Source of the DNA: Meridianimarinicoccus zhengii
GTDB lineage: Bacteria > Pseudomonadota > Alphaproteobacteria > Rhodobacterales > Rhodobacteraceae
Direction: 5' to 3'
Length of the DNA stretch: 64,000 nucleotides
NCBI RefSeq assembly: GCF_003254465.1
Contig: NZ_QDFI01000014.1
Coordinates: 1 to 64,000, forward strand
The translations under genes were made by a program, and so were the position numbers. The notes beneath the pieces were generated by a model. That model searched no databases. It was not told the DNA's origin and saw only the letters and a program-made list of their open reading frames with translations. This document shows positions 36,057 to 45,421 of this stretch, in pieces (the stretch's first letter is position 1; every line of letters starts with the position of its first letter).

Positions 36057-36511
36057 TGGGGGAACTCACGGGGCGCAAGGTTCTGTGGATGTTCGTCGGC
36101 TTCTTCGGCGTCATCATCACCGTAAATCTCGTCATGGCGTTCTTCGCCGTGCGGACGTTTTCGGGGCTGGAGGTCGCCAATTCCTATGACGCGAGCCAGG
36201 GCTATGACGAAGCGCGCGAAGCCCAGCTTGCGCTGGGATGGGACGTGTCGGCGGAATATGGCGAGGGCGAGATCGCGGTGATTCTGCGGGATGCGGAAAC
36301 CGGTGCGCCCGCCGCGGTGACGGACCTGACCGCGCTGGTCGGGCGCGCGACGCACCAGCGGGCGGATTTCACGCCCGATTTCGAGCGCCGTGGGGCGCGG
36401 TTCGCCGCCCCCGCCACGCTCGATCCCGGCAACTGGGTTGTCCGGCTCCGCGCGACCGCCTCCGACGGCACCGTGTTCCGCCAGCGCCTGCCGCTGGTCG
36501 TGCCGCGCTGA
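36053..36511 (+). CDS. ccoH: cbb3 oxidase assembly protein CcoH (FixH)
   Basis: 152 residues. One N-terminal membrane helix (VLWMFVGFFGVIITVNLVMAFF) with the FixH hallmark TFSGLEVANSYDASQGYDEA just after it, then a beta-rich periplasmic domain. CcoH binds CcoN during assembly. The first ATG (36053) overlaps the ccoG stop; the adjacent in-frame ATG at 36056 is equally possible. Confidence 0.93.
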   Translation: MMGELTGRKVLWMFVGFFGVIITVNLVMAFFAVRTFSGLEVANSYDASQGYDEAREAQLALGWDVSAEYGEGEIAVILRDAETGAPAAVTDLTALVGRATHQRADFTPDFERRGARFAAPATLDPGNWVVRLRATASDGTVFRQRLPLVVPR

Positions 36512-36517
36512 TCCGCC

Positions 36518-38797
36518 ATGTCCGAGGTCCCTGACCTGTCTGAGGCCCCCGGCCTGATGGCCTGTCCCGCCTGCGCCGTGACACCCGCCGCCCATGTCCT
36601 CGCGCGCCACGAGGCCCGCGCGTCCGAAGCGCGAATCGTGCTGTCGCTGCCCGACCTGCGCGACGCGGCGGGCATGTCGCGGGTGGAACGGGGCCTTTCC
36701 GCCATGCCGGGCGTGCATCGTGCGCGGGTCAACCTGACGCTCAAGCGGGTCACGGTGGTCGCCAACCCCGACATGGTGCCCGACGCGCTGATCGACCGGC
36801 TGGCGGACATGGGCATCGCCGCTCATGAACTGGACCCGGACACGGTGGCCATGACGACGACGGACCGTGCCGGGCGGGACTTGCTGATGCGGCTCGGCGT
36901 GGCGGGCTTCGCGTCGATGAACGTGATGCTGCTGTCGATCTCGGTCTGGTCGGGGGCCGAGGATGCGACCCGCGACCTGTTTCACTGGATCAGCGCAGCG
37001 ATCACCTTTCCGGCGATCATCTTCGCGGGCCAGCCGTTCTATCGCAACGCCTTCGCCGCCTTGCGCCACGGTCGGCTGAACATGGACGTGCCGATCACGC
37101 TGGCCATCGCGCTGGCGGTGTTCACTTCGCTGTGGGAAACCATACTGTCGGGGCACCATGCCTATTTCGACGCGGCGCTGATGCTGACCTTTTTCCTGCT
37201 GGCGGGGCGATACCTGGATCACCGCACGCGGGCCATCGCGCGCTCGGCAGCGGAGGAACTGGCGGCGCTGGAGGTGCCCCGCGCCACGCGCCGCCGTGCC
37301 GATGGCGTGGAGGAAGCCGTACCGTTGTCGGCCCTGTCAGTGGGCGATCATGTCGTGGTCCGCCCCGGCGGGCGGATGCCCGTGGACGGTGTGGTCGTCG
37401 ACGGCGCGTCCGAGCTGGACCGGTCGCTTCTGACCGGGGAAACCCTGCCTGTGCAGGCGCTTCCGGGCTGCCGCGTCAGCGCGGGGGAGGTGAACCTGAC
37501 CGGGCCGCTCGTGCTGCGCGCCACGGCCATCGGCGCGGACAGTTCGCTCCATGCACTGACCGATCTCGTGGCGGTGGCGGAAAGCGGGCGGGACCATTAC
37601 CACTCTCTCGCGGATCGGGCGGCAAAGCTCTATGCGCCCGGTGTGCATATCCTTGCGGCCTTGTCCTTCGCGGGCTGGTACCTGGCGACGGGCGATCTGC
37701 GGGTGGCCACCAACATCGCGGCAGCCGTTCTCATCATCACCTGCCCGTGTGCGCTGGGGCTGGCCGTGCCCGCGGTCACGACCGCAGCGTCGGGGCGTCT
37801 GTTCCGGCGGGGACTGCTCATCAAGTCGGGCACGGCGCTGGAGCGGCTGGCCGCCGCCGACACGGTGGTGTTCGACAAGACCGGGACGCTCACGTCGGGA
37901 ATGCCTGCACTGGTCAATCCCTCGGCGCTGGACGCGGGGGCGCTGGCTATTGCGGCAGGGCTTGGGCAGGCATCGTCGCATCCGCTTGCGCAGGCGCTTG
38001 TGGCCGCCGCCGCGGCGCGCGGGGTGGCGCCCGCCGACGTGACCGGCTTGCGCGAGGTGCCGGGCTACGGCGTTTCCGGCATGTGCGTGGGTCAGACCGT
38101 GCGGCTCGGCCGTCCCGACTGGATCGGGGCGGCGGACGGCGATGCGGGTCACATGCCGTCCACATGGCTGCGGGTTGGCGAAGCGGCCCCTCTGGCCTTT
38201 CGCTTCGCCGACAGCCTGCGCCCCGGCGCGGCCGCGGCCGTGGCGGGATTGCGCGCGCAGGGGCTGGCAGTAAAGCTCGTGTCGGGCGATGGGCCTGCTG
38301 CCGTGGCGGCTGTGGCACGCGCGCTCGGGATCGACGACTGGACGGCGCGCGCGACCCCGGCGGACAAGGCGGCCATCGTCACGACGCTGCGCAACGAAGG
38401 CGGGCGGGTGCTGATGGTGGGCGACGGGCTGAACGACACGGCGGCACTGGCTGCGGCGCATGTGTCGGTCTCGCCGGCGTCGGCGCTCGATGCGGCGCGG
38501 GTGGCGTCCGATGTCGTCCTGGTGGGGCAGGATCTGTCGGCGCTGGTCGAGGCGCGGGCGGTGGCGGTGCAGGCCACCCGCCGCATCCGCGAGAATTTCC
38601 GGATTGCCACGATCTACAACGTGGTCGCTGTCCCGCTGGCGGTGGCCGGGCTGGCGACGCCGCTGATCGCGGCGCTTGCCATGTCGCTGTCGTCGATCAC
38701 CGTGTCCCTGAACGCGCTGCGGGTGGCGGGGCGGGGTGTGCCGCGCCCCGCACGCGCCGAAGCGGCAGCGGGGACTGGGGGGGAGGCTGCGGCCTGA
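36518..38797 (+). CDS. ccoI: Copper-transporting P1B-type ATPase CcoI (FixI)
   Basis: 759 residues. An N-terminal CPAC motif (Cys16, Cys19) and a heavy-metal-associated domain (about 38-105), then the P-type core: TGET actuator motif, the membrane CPC motif (Cys409-Pro-Cys411 in ITCPCALGLAVP), phosphorylated Asp453 in DKTGTLTSG, and GDGLNDTAALA. In Rhodobacter this pump exports copper to the periplasm for insertion into CcoN rather than for detoxification. It overlaps ccoS by one base. Confidence 0.97.
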   Translation: MSEVPDLSEAPGLMACPACAVTPAAHVLARHEARASEARIVLSLPDLRDAAGMSRVERGLSAMPGVHRARVNLTLKRVTVVANPDMVPDALIDRLADMGIAAHELDPDTVAMTTTDRAGRDLLMRLGVAGFASMNVMLLSISVWSGAEDATRDLFHWISAAITFPAIIFAGQPFYRNAFAALRHGRLNMDVPITLAIALAVFTSLWETILSGHHAYFDAALMLTFFLLAGRYLDHRTRAIARSAAEELAALEVPRATRRRADGVEEAVPLSALSVGDHVVVRPGGRMPVDGVVVDGASELDRSLLTGETLPVQALPGCRVSAGEVNLTGPLVLRATAIGADSSLHALTDLVAVAESGRDHYHSLADRAAKLYAPGVHILAALSFAGWYLATGDLRVATNIAAAVLIITCPCALGLAVPAVTTAASGRLFRRGLLIKSGTALERLAAADTVVFDKTGTLTSGMPALVNPSALDAGALAIAAGLGQASSHPLAQALVAAAAARGVAPADVTGLREVPGYGVSGMCVGQTVRLGRPDWIGAADGDAGHMPSTWLRVGEAAPLAFRFADSLRPGAAAAVAGLRAQGLAVKLVSGDGPAAVAAVARALGIDDWTARATPADKAAIVTTLRNEGGRVLMVGDGLNDTAALAAAHVSVSPASALDAARVASDVVLVGQDLSALVEARAVAVQATRRIRENFRIATIYNVVAVPLAVAGLATPLIAALAMSLSSITVSLNALRVAGRGVPRPARAEAAAGTGGEAAA

Positions 38798-39036
38798 TGG
38801 ATGTGCTGCGTATTCTCATTCCTGTGTCGCTGGGACTGGGCCTGCTGGGTCTCGGCGCGTTCTTCTGGACGCTGCGCAGCAACCAGTATGACGATCCGGA
38901 TGGCGACAGCCGCCGCATTCTGACGGACGACTACGATGACAGCCCGCGCCCCGGCCCGGACGACAGCCTGCGCCCCGGCCCGGACGACATGTTCTCCGGC
39001 GACCCGAAGGCCCAGAAGAATCGTAAGGGCGGCTGA
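38797..39036 (+). CDS. ccoS: cbb3 oxidase assembly protein CcoS (FixS)
   Basis: 79 residues. A membrane helix (LRILIPVSLGLGLLGLGAFFW) followed by TLRSNQYDDPDGDSRRIL, the CcoS signature. CcoS is needed for cofactor insertion into the oxidase. The ATG at 38797 overlaps the ccoI stop. The C-terminal tail has a tandem repeat, SPRPGPDD / SLRPGPDD, which is outside the conserved part. Confidence 0.94.
   Translation: MDVLRILIPVSLGLGLLGLGAFFWTLRSNQYDDPDGDSRRILTDDYDDSPRPGPDDSLRPGPDDMFSGDPKAQKNRKGG
38946..38989 (+). repeat. Tandem 24-bp duplication in the ccoS tail
   Basis: An identical 20-base block occurs at 38946-38965 and 38970-38989 (period 24), duplicating eight codons (RPGPDDS plus one) in frame. 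It looks like a recent slippage duplication. Confidence 0.85.
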
Positions 39037-39108
39037 CGGGGTGCGGTGGGGCCTTTGCAATGCCCGTTCCCGCTCGGATCGGGGTGCCCTGCATCGTGGC
39101 GATCAATG

Positions 39109-39138
39109 AAAAAGACCCGCCATGCCTTGGCGGGTCTT
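39109..39138 (-). terminator. Rho-independent terminator of the carboxypeptidase gene
   Basis: On the minus strand an 11-bp stem AAGACCCGCCA...TGGCGGGTCTT (39138-39112) with a five-base loop runs straight into a T run. It serves the dac gene ending at 39171 and shields the convergent ccoS. Confidence 0.85.
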
Positions 39139-39170
39139 CGGGTCGGTCGGCGGCTCCGCGGTCGGTGGAA

Positions 39171-40790
39171 TCAGGGGCCGAGCGTTTCGCAACGCTGCTG
39201 CCGCGCGCTGAGCCGCTGACAGGCCAGCGCCGCGGTTTGCGCGTCGAGCCCGGTGAACTCCGCCGCGAAGCCCGTGTTGCGCGGAACCACGAGCCGTCGC
39301 GCCGCATCGAGCGTGTCGATTTCCATCAGCGCCGTGCGCAGCAGGATGCGCTCGGCCTCGTAGCGGCTGGCGAAGGTGCCGACATGGATGCCCCAGGTCT
39401 TGACGTTCGACGCCGAGACCTGCGCGACCACCACGCTTTCGGGGCGCGGTTCGGGCAGGGGGGTGGCGGGATCCGCGTCCTTCGTGGAAAAGGTGATGAC
39501 CGCGGGACGCGGCGGCGGTGCCACGGCCGCGACCAGCGCCGGGTCACCCTCCTCGACGGCTGCGGCGCTGTCAGGCGCAGGGGTGTCGGCATCGGCGACC
39601 GTTGCCGCGCTGGCCGCGGGCGCAAGCACCGCAAGGGCCACGCCGCCGGCGCTGGCCATCGCAGAGTCGTCCGCCGAGATGCCCGCGGGCAGGTCTTCGG
39701 GCACGAGCGCCGCCGCGATCGCCGCATCCGTCGAGACACCCGCGGTGGATGCGGCCTGCGCCGCCGCCACGCCGTCGAGCTTGTCTTCCACGCTGGCTTC
39801 TGTGGATGCGATCACGCTGGCCACATCGACGTCGGCCACATTGACAGCCGTCACGCGCACGGGGCGCGGCAGCGGCCGGTCACTGCGCGCGACGGCAAGC
39901 TGCATCGTCGGGGCGGTGGAGGGTCCGCTGCGGGCGATCATCGTGAGGTCGGGACGTGCCGGCCGGTTCAGTGCCACCTGCGTCGGCGCCCGCTGGAAGC
40001 CCATGTCGAGCAGTTCCGCCACGCGGGCGTTGCGGGCCGCCGAGGAACTGCCGCCGAACATGGTCGCAATCACACGCTCGCTGCCGCGTTCCGCCGAGGC
40101 CACGAGGTTCGACCCGGCTGCGCGGGTGTAGCCGGTCTTGATACCGTCCGCGCCCCGATAGGCCGCCAGCAGCTTGCGATTGGTGTTGTAGACGGTCTTG
40201 CCCCCGGCATCGACCGCGTTGCGGGAAAAGAGGTGATAGTAGGCGGGGAAGTGGTAGAACAGCGCCCGGCCCATCGTGGTCATGTCCCGCGCCGTGGACA
40301 GGTGCCCCGATTCCGTCAGCCCGTGGGCGTTCTTGAAGGTCGTGTCGTTCATCCCCAGCGCGCGCGCCGTCCGGGTCATGCGGTCGGCGAAGGCCGCTTC
40401 CGAACCCGAGATCGCCTCTGCCATGGCCGTTGCCGCGTCATTGGCCGATTTCACCGCCGAGGCGCGGATCAGGTAGCGCAGCCGGATGCGCTGCCCTTCT
40501 TTCAGATACAGCTTCGACGGCGGTTCCGACGCCGCGTTGCGGGACACCCGCACAGGCGTGTCGAGCGTGATCTCGCCCCGTTCGACCGCGTCGAAGACGA
40601 CATAGAGCGTCATCATCTTCGTCAGCGATGCCGGGTGGAGCCGTGTGTCCGCGTTGCGCGAATGCAGCACCTCGCCCGATCGCGCGTCGATCACCATCGC
40701 CGCGTAGGGTGCCGCCGCAGCAGCCCCGGCCAAAAGATACGTGAATAGAACCAGCGCCCCTGCAAGGGCGAATCGTCCCGGACGTTTCAT
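39171..40790 (-). CDS. D-alanyl-D-alanine carboxypeptidase with C-terminal SPOR-like domain
   Basis: 539 residues, peptidase S11 (PBP5/DacA class). The signal peptide is followed by the catalytic triad motifs S55LTK58 (HPASLTKMM), S115AN117 and K218TG220. The domain trims the terminal D-Ala from peptidoglycan stem peptides in the periplasm. From about residue 290 to 455 there is a long Ala/Asp/Pro-rich linker. The last 80 residues (WGIHVGTFASRYEAERILL, ALACQRLSARQQRC) resemble a SPOR domain, which would target it to septal glycan. Fusion of a D-Ala-D-Ala carboxypeptidase to SPOR is common in alphaproteobacteria. A terminator follows. Confidence 0.92.
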   Translation of the reverse strand: MKRPGRFALAGALVLFTYLLAGAAAAAPYAAMVIDARSGEVLHSRNADTRLHPASLTKMMTLYVVFDAVERGEITLDTPVRVSRNAASEPPSKLYLKEGQRIRLRYLIRASAVKSANDAATAMAEAISGSEAAFADRMTRTARALGMNDTTFKNAHGLTESGHLSTARDMTTMGRALFYHFPAYYHLFSRNAVDAGGKTVYNTNRKLLAAYRGADGIKTGYTRAAGSNLVASAERGSERVIATMFGGSSSAARNARVAELLDMGFQRAPTQVALNRPARPDLTMIARSGPSTAPTMQLAVARSDRPLPRPVRVTAVNVADVDVASVIASTEASVEDKLDGVAAAQAASTAGVSTDAAIAAALVPEDLPAGISADDSAMASAGGVALAVLAPAASAATVADADTPAPDSAAAVEEGDPALVAAVAPPPRPAVITFSTKDADPATPLPEPRPESVVVAQVSASNVKTWGIHVGTFASRYEAERILLRTALMEIDTLDAARRLVVPRNTGFAAEFTGLDAQTAALACQRLSARQQRCETLGP

Positions 40791-40976
40791 GACGTCACCT
40801 GCCTCTGTCTGCCCGCCGCCGATTTTTCGGTCGGTATGGTTGCCTGTAGATTAACAGTAGCACAGAAATATCTGACCCGGCACCGATTTTCGCCAAAGCT
40901 GCCGCATGGACAACTTGCGGATAAGCGCGCGGGGCACATATGGCGCGGCGGCTCGGATCGGGCGCAACCGCTTGAC

Positions 40977-41672
40977 TCAGACCTGTTGCAGCAGTGCCAC
41001 GAGCCCGCCGAGGTCCGCCAATTCGCGATAGCGGGGATGACCTTGCGGCGGGTCGGCATGTTCCATCGCCCAGGACAGGCCATGGGGCACGAACACGCCC
41101 CATCCGCCCGCGTCGATGGCCGGGCGCACGTCGGATTTCATGGAATTGCCCACCATCATGGCACGGTCGGCCCCGTCGCCATGCCGCTTGAAGATGCGGG
41201 TGTAGACCGCCGAGGTTTTCTCGCTGACGATTTCCACGCCGTGAAACAGATCGCCCAGCCCGGACTGCGCCAGCTTGCGCTCCTGGTCCAGAAGGTCGCC
41301 TTTCGTGACCAGCAGGACCCGGTGGGTCTGCGCCGCGGCCTCCACCGCGTCGCGGGCGTGGGGCAGCAGGTCGATCGGATGGGCGAGCATGTCCTGCCCG
41401 GCTTCGATGATTTCGCGAATCACGCGGGCGGGTACGCGATCCTCCGTCACCTCGATGGCGGTCTCGATCATCGACAGCATGAAGCCCTTGATGCCATAGC
41501 CGTAATGTCCGAGATTTCGCCGCTCCGCCGCGAGCAGCCGTTCCGCAAGGTGATCCGGCGGGGCGTGATCCCGCAACAGGTCCGTGAAACGCTGCTCGGT
41601 CAGCCGGAAGAAACTTTCGTTGTGCCACAGTGTGTCGTCGGCATCGAAGGCGACGGTGGTGACGGTAGGCAT
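40977..41672 (-). CDS. HAD-superfamily hydrolase
   Basis: 231 residues. Motif I is [11 protein letters not shown] (nucleophile and acid/base Asp at the DxD), motif II Thr in VLLVTKGD, motif III Lys in IVSEKT and motif IV in [17 protein letters not shown]. It resembles phosphoglycolate phosphatase-like or YjjG-like HADs, but the substrate is unknown. The ATG at 41672 follows AGGAG; the frame stays open further upstream without a start signal. Divergent from clpS with 97 bases between starts. Confidence 0.88.
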   Translation of the reverse strand: MPTVTTVAFDADDTLWHNESFFRLTEQRFTDLLRDHAPPDHLAERLLAAERRNLGHYGYGIKGFMLSMIETAIEVTEDRVPARVIREIIEAGQDMLAHPIDLLPHARDAVEAAAQTHRVLLVTKGDLLDQERKLAQSGLGDLFHGVEIVSEKTSAVYTRIFKRHGDGADRAMMVGNSMKSDVRPAIDAGGWGVFVPHGLSWAMEHADPPQGHPRYRELADLGGLVALLQQV

Positions 41673-41769
41673 GTGCGGGCTCCTGCGATGCGGGGCGGAC
41701 GGCCCCTTTTCAGACCGGCCCCCGCAATTATATGATGACGCCAAGCCACGATTGTGGAAACCGTGGAGC

Positions 41770-42117
41770 ATGAAATTGCAAGCCCGCCCGACGATCCTCG
41801 CCGCCGACAAGCCCGGCCCCAATGACGATGTGGGGCTGGTCACGAAGACGCGCAGCCGCACCCAGCGTCCGCCGCTCTACAAGGTGCTCATCCTGAACGA
41901 TGACTACACGCCGATGGAATTCGTGGTCCATGTTCTCGAACGATTCTTCGGGATGACCCATGCGCAGGCGTTCGAACTGATGCTGACCGTGCACAAGAAG
42001 GGTGTGGCGGTGGTGGGCGTGTTCTCCTTCGAAGTGGCCGAGACCAAGGTCGGACAGGTCATGGATTTCGCACGGCGCCACCAGCATCCGCTGCAATGCA
42101 CGATGGAAAAGGAATGA
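41770..42117 (+). CDS. clpS: ATP-dependent Clp protease adaptor ClpS
   Basis: 115 residues. The ClpS core [20 protein letters not shown] holds the N-degron pocket residues ([10 protein letters not shown]), then [20 protein letters not shown]. It delivers N-end-rule substrates to ClpAP. clpA is not in the window. The 35-residue N-terminal extension is normal for alphaproteobacterial ClpS1. GTGGAG lies just before the ATG. Confidence 0.95.
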   Translation: MKLQARPTILAADKPGPNDDVGLVTKTRSRTQRPPLYKVLILNDDYTPMEFVVHVLERFFGMTHAQAFELMLTVHKKGVAVVGVFSFEVAETKVGQVMDFARRHQHPLQCTMEKE

Positions 42118-42138
42118 CCGGCGCGGCCGGTTGATCCG

Positions 42139-43152
42139 ATGTCCGGTTCCCGAATCGACGCAGCCCTTGACCAGGGTCTTCTGCCCGCAGGCGAGGGGCT
42201 ACGGGTGCTCGTGCTGGGCGCAGGGGCGGGGCACCCTCTGTGCGCGGCCTATTCTGCGGCGCGGTATGTCCAGCCCCAGCAACCGGACCATGACCGCATG
42301 GCCGCCGCCGGATTGCGTGTCGGACCAGACCTGACCGATGCCACGGGGCCCTTCGATCTAGCGGTGATCGCCCTGCCGCGCGCCCGTGCACTGGGGCATG
42401 CCTGGGCCGCGGCGGCGGCCGCCCGGCTGACGCCCGACGGTGTGTTTGCCGTGGATGGGGCGAAGACGGACGGGGTGGACAGCCTGTTCCGGGCGCTTCG
42501 GGGGCGATTGCAGTGCGCGGCGTCGCTGACCAAGGCACATGGGCGGCTGTTCGCGGGGCGCGTGGGGAATGATCGGCTGGCCGACATGGCCCCTGACGAG
42601 ATGCAGGCGGCGCCGGGGTTCCGAACGGCGCCGGGCGTCTTTTCCGCCGACGGGATCGACCCCGGATCGGTGGCACTGGCCGCGGCGCTTCCCCCGGACC
42701 TGGCGGGGGCGGTGGCGGATCTCGGCGCTGGCTGGGGGTGGCTTTCGGCGCAAATCCTCGCCCATGACCGGGTGACGGCACTGCACATGGTCGAAGCCGA
42801 CCACGCGGCGCTGCAGGCGGCACGCGCCAATGTCACCGATGCCCGTGCCGTGTTGCATTGGTCCGATGCCACGGCATGGCAGGCGCCCGCGCCACTCGAT
42901 GCGGTCGTGATGAACCCGCCCTTTCACACGGGCCGGGCAGCCGATCCCGCGCTGGGGCGCAGCTTCATCGGCGCAGCGGCGCGGGTGCTTGGCCCGCGCG
43001 GCGCGCTCTGGCTGGTCGCCAACCGGCATCTGCCCTATGAAGCCACGCTCGAGTCGCTGTTCGCGGAATGGCGTATGGTTGATACACCGCCGGGGTTCAA
43101 GATTCTGCACGCCACGCGCCCCCGCACAGCCCGCAACGGAGCCCGCCCATGA
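42139..43152 (+). CDS. rsmC: 16S rRNA (guanine1207-N2)-methyltransferase-like protein RsmC
   Basis: 337 residues with the RsmC two-domain layout: a degenerate N-terminal methyltransferase-like domain (VLVLGAGAGHPLCAA, FDLAVIALPRARAL) and a catalytic C-terminal domain with AdoMet motif VADLGAGWGWLSAQIL and active-site VVMNPPFHTGR. It is expected to methylate G1207 of 16S rRNA. It starts 21 bases after clpS; its end overlaps the SDR gene by four bases. Rhodobacteraceae often carry it as a generic class I methyltransferase. Confidence 0.88.
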   Translation: MSGSRIDAALDQGLLPAGEGLRVLVLGAGAGHPLCAAYSAARYVQPQQPDHDRMAAAGLRVGPDLTDATGPFDLAVIALPRARALGHAWAAAAAARLTPDGVFAVDGAKTDGVDSLFRALRGRLQCAASLTKAHGRLFAGRVGNDRLADMAPDEMQAAPGFRTAPGVFSADGIDPGSVALAAALPPDLAGAVADLGAGWGWLSAQILAHDRVTALHMVEADHAALQAARANVTDARAVLHWSDATAWQAPAPLDAVVMNPPFHTGRAADPALGRSFIGAAARVLGPRGALWLVANRHLPYEATLESLFAEWRMVDTPPGFKILHATRPRTARNGARP

Positions 43153-43973
43153 GTTTCTCGGTCGAAGGCAAGACGGCGATCGTCACGGGGGCCGCCAATG
43201 GTATCGGGCTGGCCATCGCGCGCCACCTGCTCGAATCCGGCGCCAACGTGATGTTCGCCGACATGGACGAAGATCGCCTGAAGGACGAATTGGCCGACGA
43301 CGCGGACAGCGACACCGCGGCCTTCTTCGCGGGTGACCTGCGGGAGCGGCTGACGCTGGCCAACCTGATGTCCGCCACGATCGAGAAATTCGACAGGCTC
43401 GATATCCTCGTGAACGCGTCGCGCCAGATGGTGGCGACGCCCGAGGACGAGTTGCTCGACCAGGACGAGATCGTGACCCAGCAACTCGACCAGAACCTGA
43501 TGACGGCGCTGCGCATGTCGCAGATGGCCGCCAAGCGCATGATCGCGCAGGCGAAGGAAGCCGACGAGGACGAGGATGCCCCGCAGCGGCCCGCCGGCTC
43601 CATCGTCAACCTGTCGTCGATCGCGGCGCGGCGGACGCATCCGCAGCTTCTGGCCTTCTCGGTGTCCACCGCGGCGCTGGACCAGATGACACGGTCGATG
43701 GCCGTGGCGCTGGCGCCCTGGCGCATCCGGGTGAACGCGGTTGCCTTCGGGTCGGTGATGTCATCGAGCCTCAAGGAAACACTGCGGGAGAACCGCGACT
43801 ACCGCTCGGACATCGTCGATCACACGCCCATGTCGCGGATCGCGAATCCCTCCGAACTGGCTGAAACCGTGCGGTTTCTCGCGTCCAACGGGTCTGCCTT
43901 CATGACCGGCCAGATCCTTACGGTCGATGGCGGGCGCACGCTTCTCGATCCGGTGAATGCGCCGGCGCACTGA
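43149..43973 (+). CDS. Short-chain dehydrogenase/reductase family protein with altered active site
   Basis: 274-residue Rossmann protein. The NAD(P)-binding TGAANGIG (13-20) and the C-terminal GQILTVDGGRTL are normal. The active site is not: the usual Ser is present (Ser156/157 in VNLSSIAA), but the Tyr-x3-Lys is replaced by Phe170-x3-Thr174 (AFSVSTAALDQM), and the NNAG loop reads VNASRQ. It probably binds a nucleotide but cannot catalyse the classical reaction. An acidic insertion (EADEDEDAPQRPAG) precedes the active-site strand. Coupled to rsmC by ATGA overlap. Confidence 0.88.
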   Translation: MSFSVEGKTAIVTGAANGIGLAIARHLLESGANVMFADMDEDRLKDELADDADSDTAAFFAGDLRERLTLANLMSATIEKFDRLDILVNASRQMVATPEDELLDQDEIVTQQLDQNLMTALRMSQMAAKRMIAQAKEADEDEDAPQRPAGSIVNLSSIAARRTHPQLLAFSVSTAALDQMTRSMAVALAPWRIRVNAVAFGSVMSSSLKETLRENRDYRSDIVDHTPMSRIANPSELAETVRFLASNGSAFMTGQILTVDGGRTLLDPVNAPAH

Positions 43974-43985
43974 CCGACACCGATC

Positions 43986-44372
43986 CTAGCGCACGGCGGC
44001 GCAGCGTGCGATGTCTCGATCGCGGTTGACCAGAAGCTCGGCCCGCCGCGCCTGAAGCGCGGACAGGGTCCGTCCTTCGACCGCCGGGTCGACCGCCACC
44101 AGAACACGTTGCGGCGGGCGGGTCGTGTCGGCGCAGATGCCGACATTGGACGCAGGACTGCCACAAACCGATACGCCGACCGCGACAGCAGGGCGGCGAA
44201 ATTCCTCCCGCGTGCCGGTGGCGAGAGCACGCTGGCTGGCCGCGATCTGCGCGTCGAGCGCTTGAAGCTCCGCGGTCACGTCCCGCACGCATTGCCGCCG
44301 CGGGTCGGCGCAGCCTGCGAGGAACGCAAGCAAGCCGATCATCACGATGGTGCGCAGAACGGTCGGGTGCAT
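43986..44372 (-). CDS. Predicted small lipoprotein, unknown function
   Basis: 128 residues. The start at 44372 has AAGGAGG nine bases upstream; the longer frame to 44417 does not. Lipoprotein signal (VLRTIVMIGLLAFLAGC) with lipobox LAGC, so it should be anchored in a membrane facing the periplasm. The mature part has a helical stretch (ELQALDAQIAASQRAL) and four Cys beyond the lipidated one, then a second helix (LSALQARRAELLVNRDRDIARC). No family recognised. Convergent with the SDR gene (12-base gap) and divergent from hemF. Confidence 0.82.
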   Translation of the reverse strand: MHPTVLRTIVMIGLLAFLAGCADPRRQCVRDVTAELQALDAQIAASQRALATGTREEFRRPAVAVGVSVCGSPASNVGICADTTRPPQRVLVAVDPAVEGRTLSALQARRAELLVNRDRDIARCAAVR

Positions 44373-44485
44373 CGCCGCCTCCTTCAGCAACGGTATCGTC
44401 GTTGCGCGTTGGGGCAAGGGGCAATGCGCCGCGATGGTGCCCGGCGTCCGGCTTTGCTAAGCCTTGCCGAAACGAGGAGACTTCG

Positions 44486-45388
44486 ATGACCGACACTGCC
44501 ACAGACCCCTTGACCGACCAGAAATCCCGCGCCGCCGCGTGGTTCCGGCAACTGCGCGACCAGATCGTCGCGCGGTTCGAGGCGCTGGAGGATGCGCAGG
44601 TCACCGGGCCGACGGCGGATCTGGCCCCCGGCCGTTTCGAGCTGCGAGAGACGCGGCGCACGTCCGAAGATGGCAGCGACGCGGGTGGCGGGCTGATGAG
44701 CGTCATGCGCGGCGGACGCGTGTTCGAGAAGGTGGGCGTGAACGTGTCCACCGTGCACGGGGTTCTGGGCGCGAAGGCACAGGCCGCCATGGCCGCGCGC
44801 GGCGTGCCGGGGATGGACAGCGACCCGCGCTTCTGGGCTTCGGGGATCAGCCTTGTCGCGCATATGCAGAACCCTCATTGTCCGGCGGTTCACATGAACA
44901 CGCGAATGTTCTGGACACCGGGGGCGTGGTGGTTCGGCGGCGGGTCGGACCTGAACCCCTGCATCGAGTATGCGCAGGATACTGCGGCGTTCCACGACAC
45001 GTTGCGCGCGGCCTGCGATGCGCACGCTCCGGACTATTATGATCGTTTCAAGGCCTGGGCCGACGAATACTTCTTCGTGCCGCATCGGGGGCGGGCGCGT
45101 GGCGTGGGCGGCATATTCTACGACGATCTCAACACCGGCGACTGGGAGGCGGATTTCGCCTTCACGCAGGCTGTGGGGCAGGCGTTCCTGCCGGCATTCG
45201 TTCCGTGTGTCGAACGCCGCCGGGACATGGCCTGGACCGATGCCGACCGCGACACGCAACTGGTGCATCGCGGTCTCTATGCGGAATACAACCTCGTGTA
45301 TGACCGTGGGACGAAGTTCGGGCTTGAAACCGGGCACGATGCCAACGCGGTTCTGATGAGCCTCCCGCCGCTGGCCAAATGGGTGTAG
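44486..45388 (+). CDS. hemF: Oxygen-dependent coproporphyrinogen III oxidase
   Basis: 300 residues. Typical HemF blocks: GGGLMSVMRGGRVFEKVGVN, NPHCPAVHMNTRMFW, WWFGGGSDLNPC, RGVGGIFYDDLN, and the C-terminal YNLVYDRGTKFGLETG. It performs the same haem step as hemN but uses oxygen. The ATG at 44486 follows ACGAGGAGA. A small SnoaL-like gene follows 33 bases later. Confidence 0.97.
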   Translation: MTDTATDPLTDQKSRAAAWFRQLRDQIVARFEALEDAQVTGPTADLAPGRFELRETRRTSEDGSDAGGGLMSVMRGGRVFEKVGVNVSTVHGVLGAKAQAAMAARGVPGMDSDPRFWASGISLVAHMQNPHCPAVHMNTRMFWTPGAWWFGGGSDLNPCIEYAQDTAAFHDTLRAACDAHAPDYYDRFKAWADEYFFVPHRGRARGVGGIFYDDLNTGDWEADFAFTQAVGQAFLPAFVPCVERRRDMAWTDADRDTQLVHRGLYAEYNLVYDRGTKFGLETGHDANAVLMSLPPLAKWV

Positions 45389-45421
45389 GCTGCGGCTGAA
45401 GGCCATGGAGGAGAGAACGCC

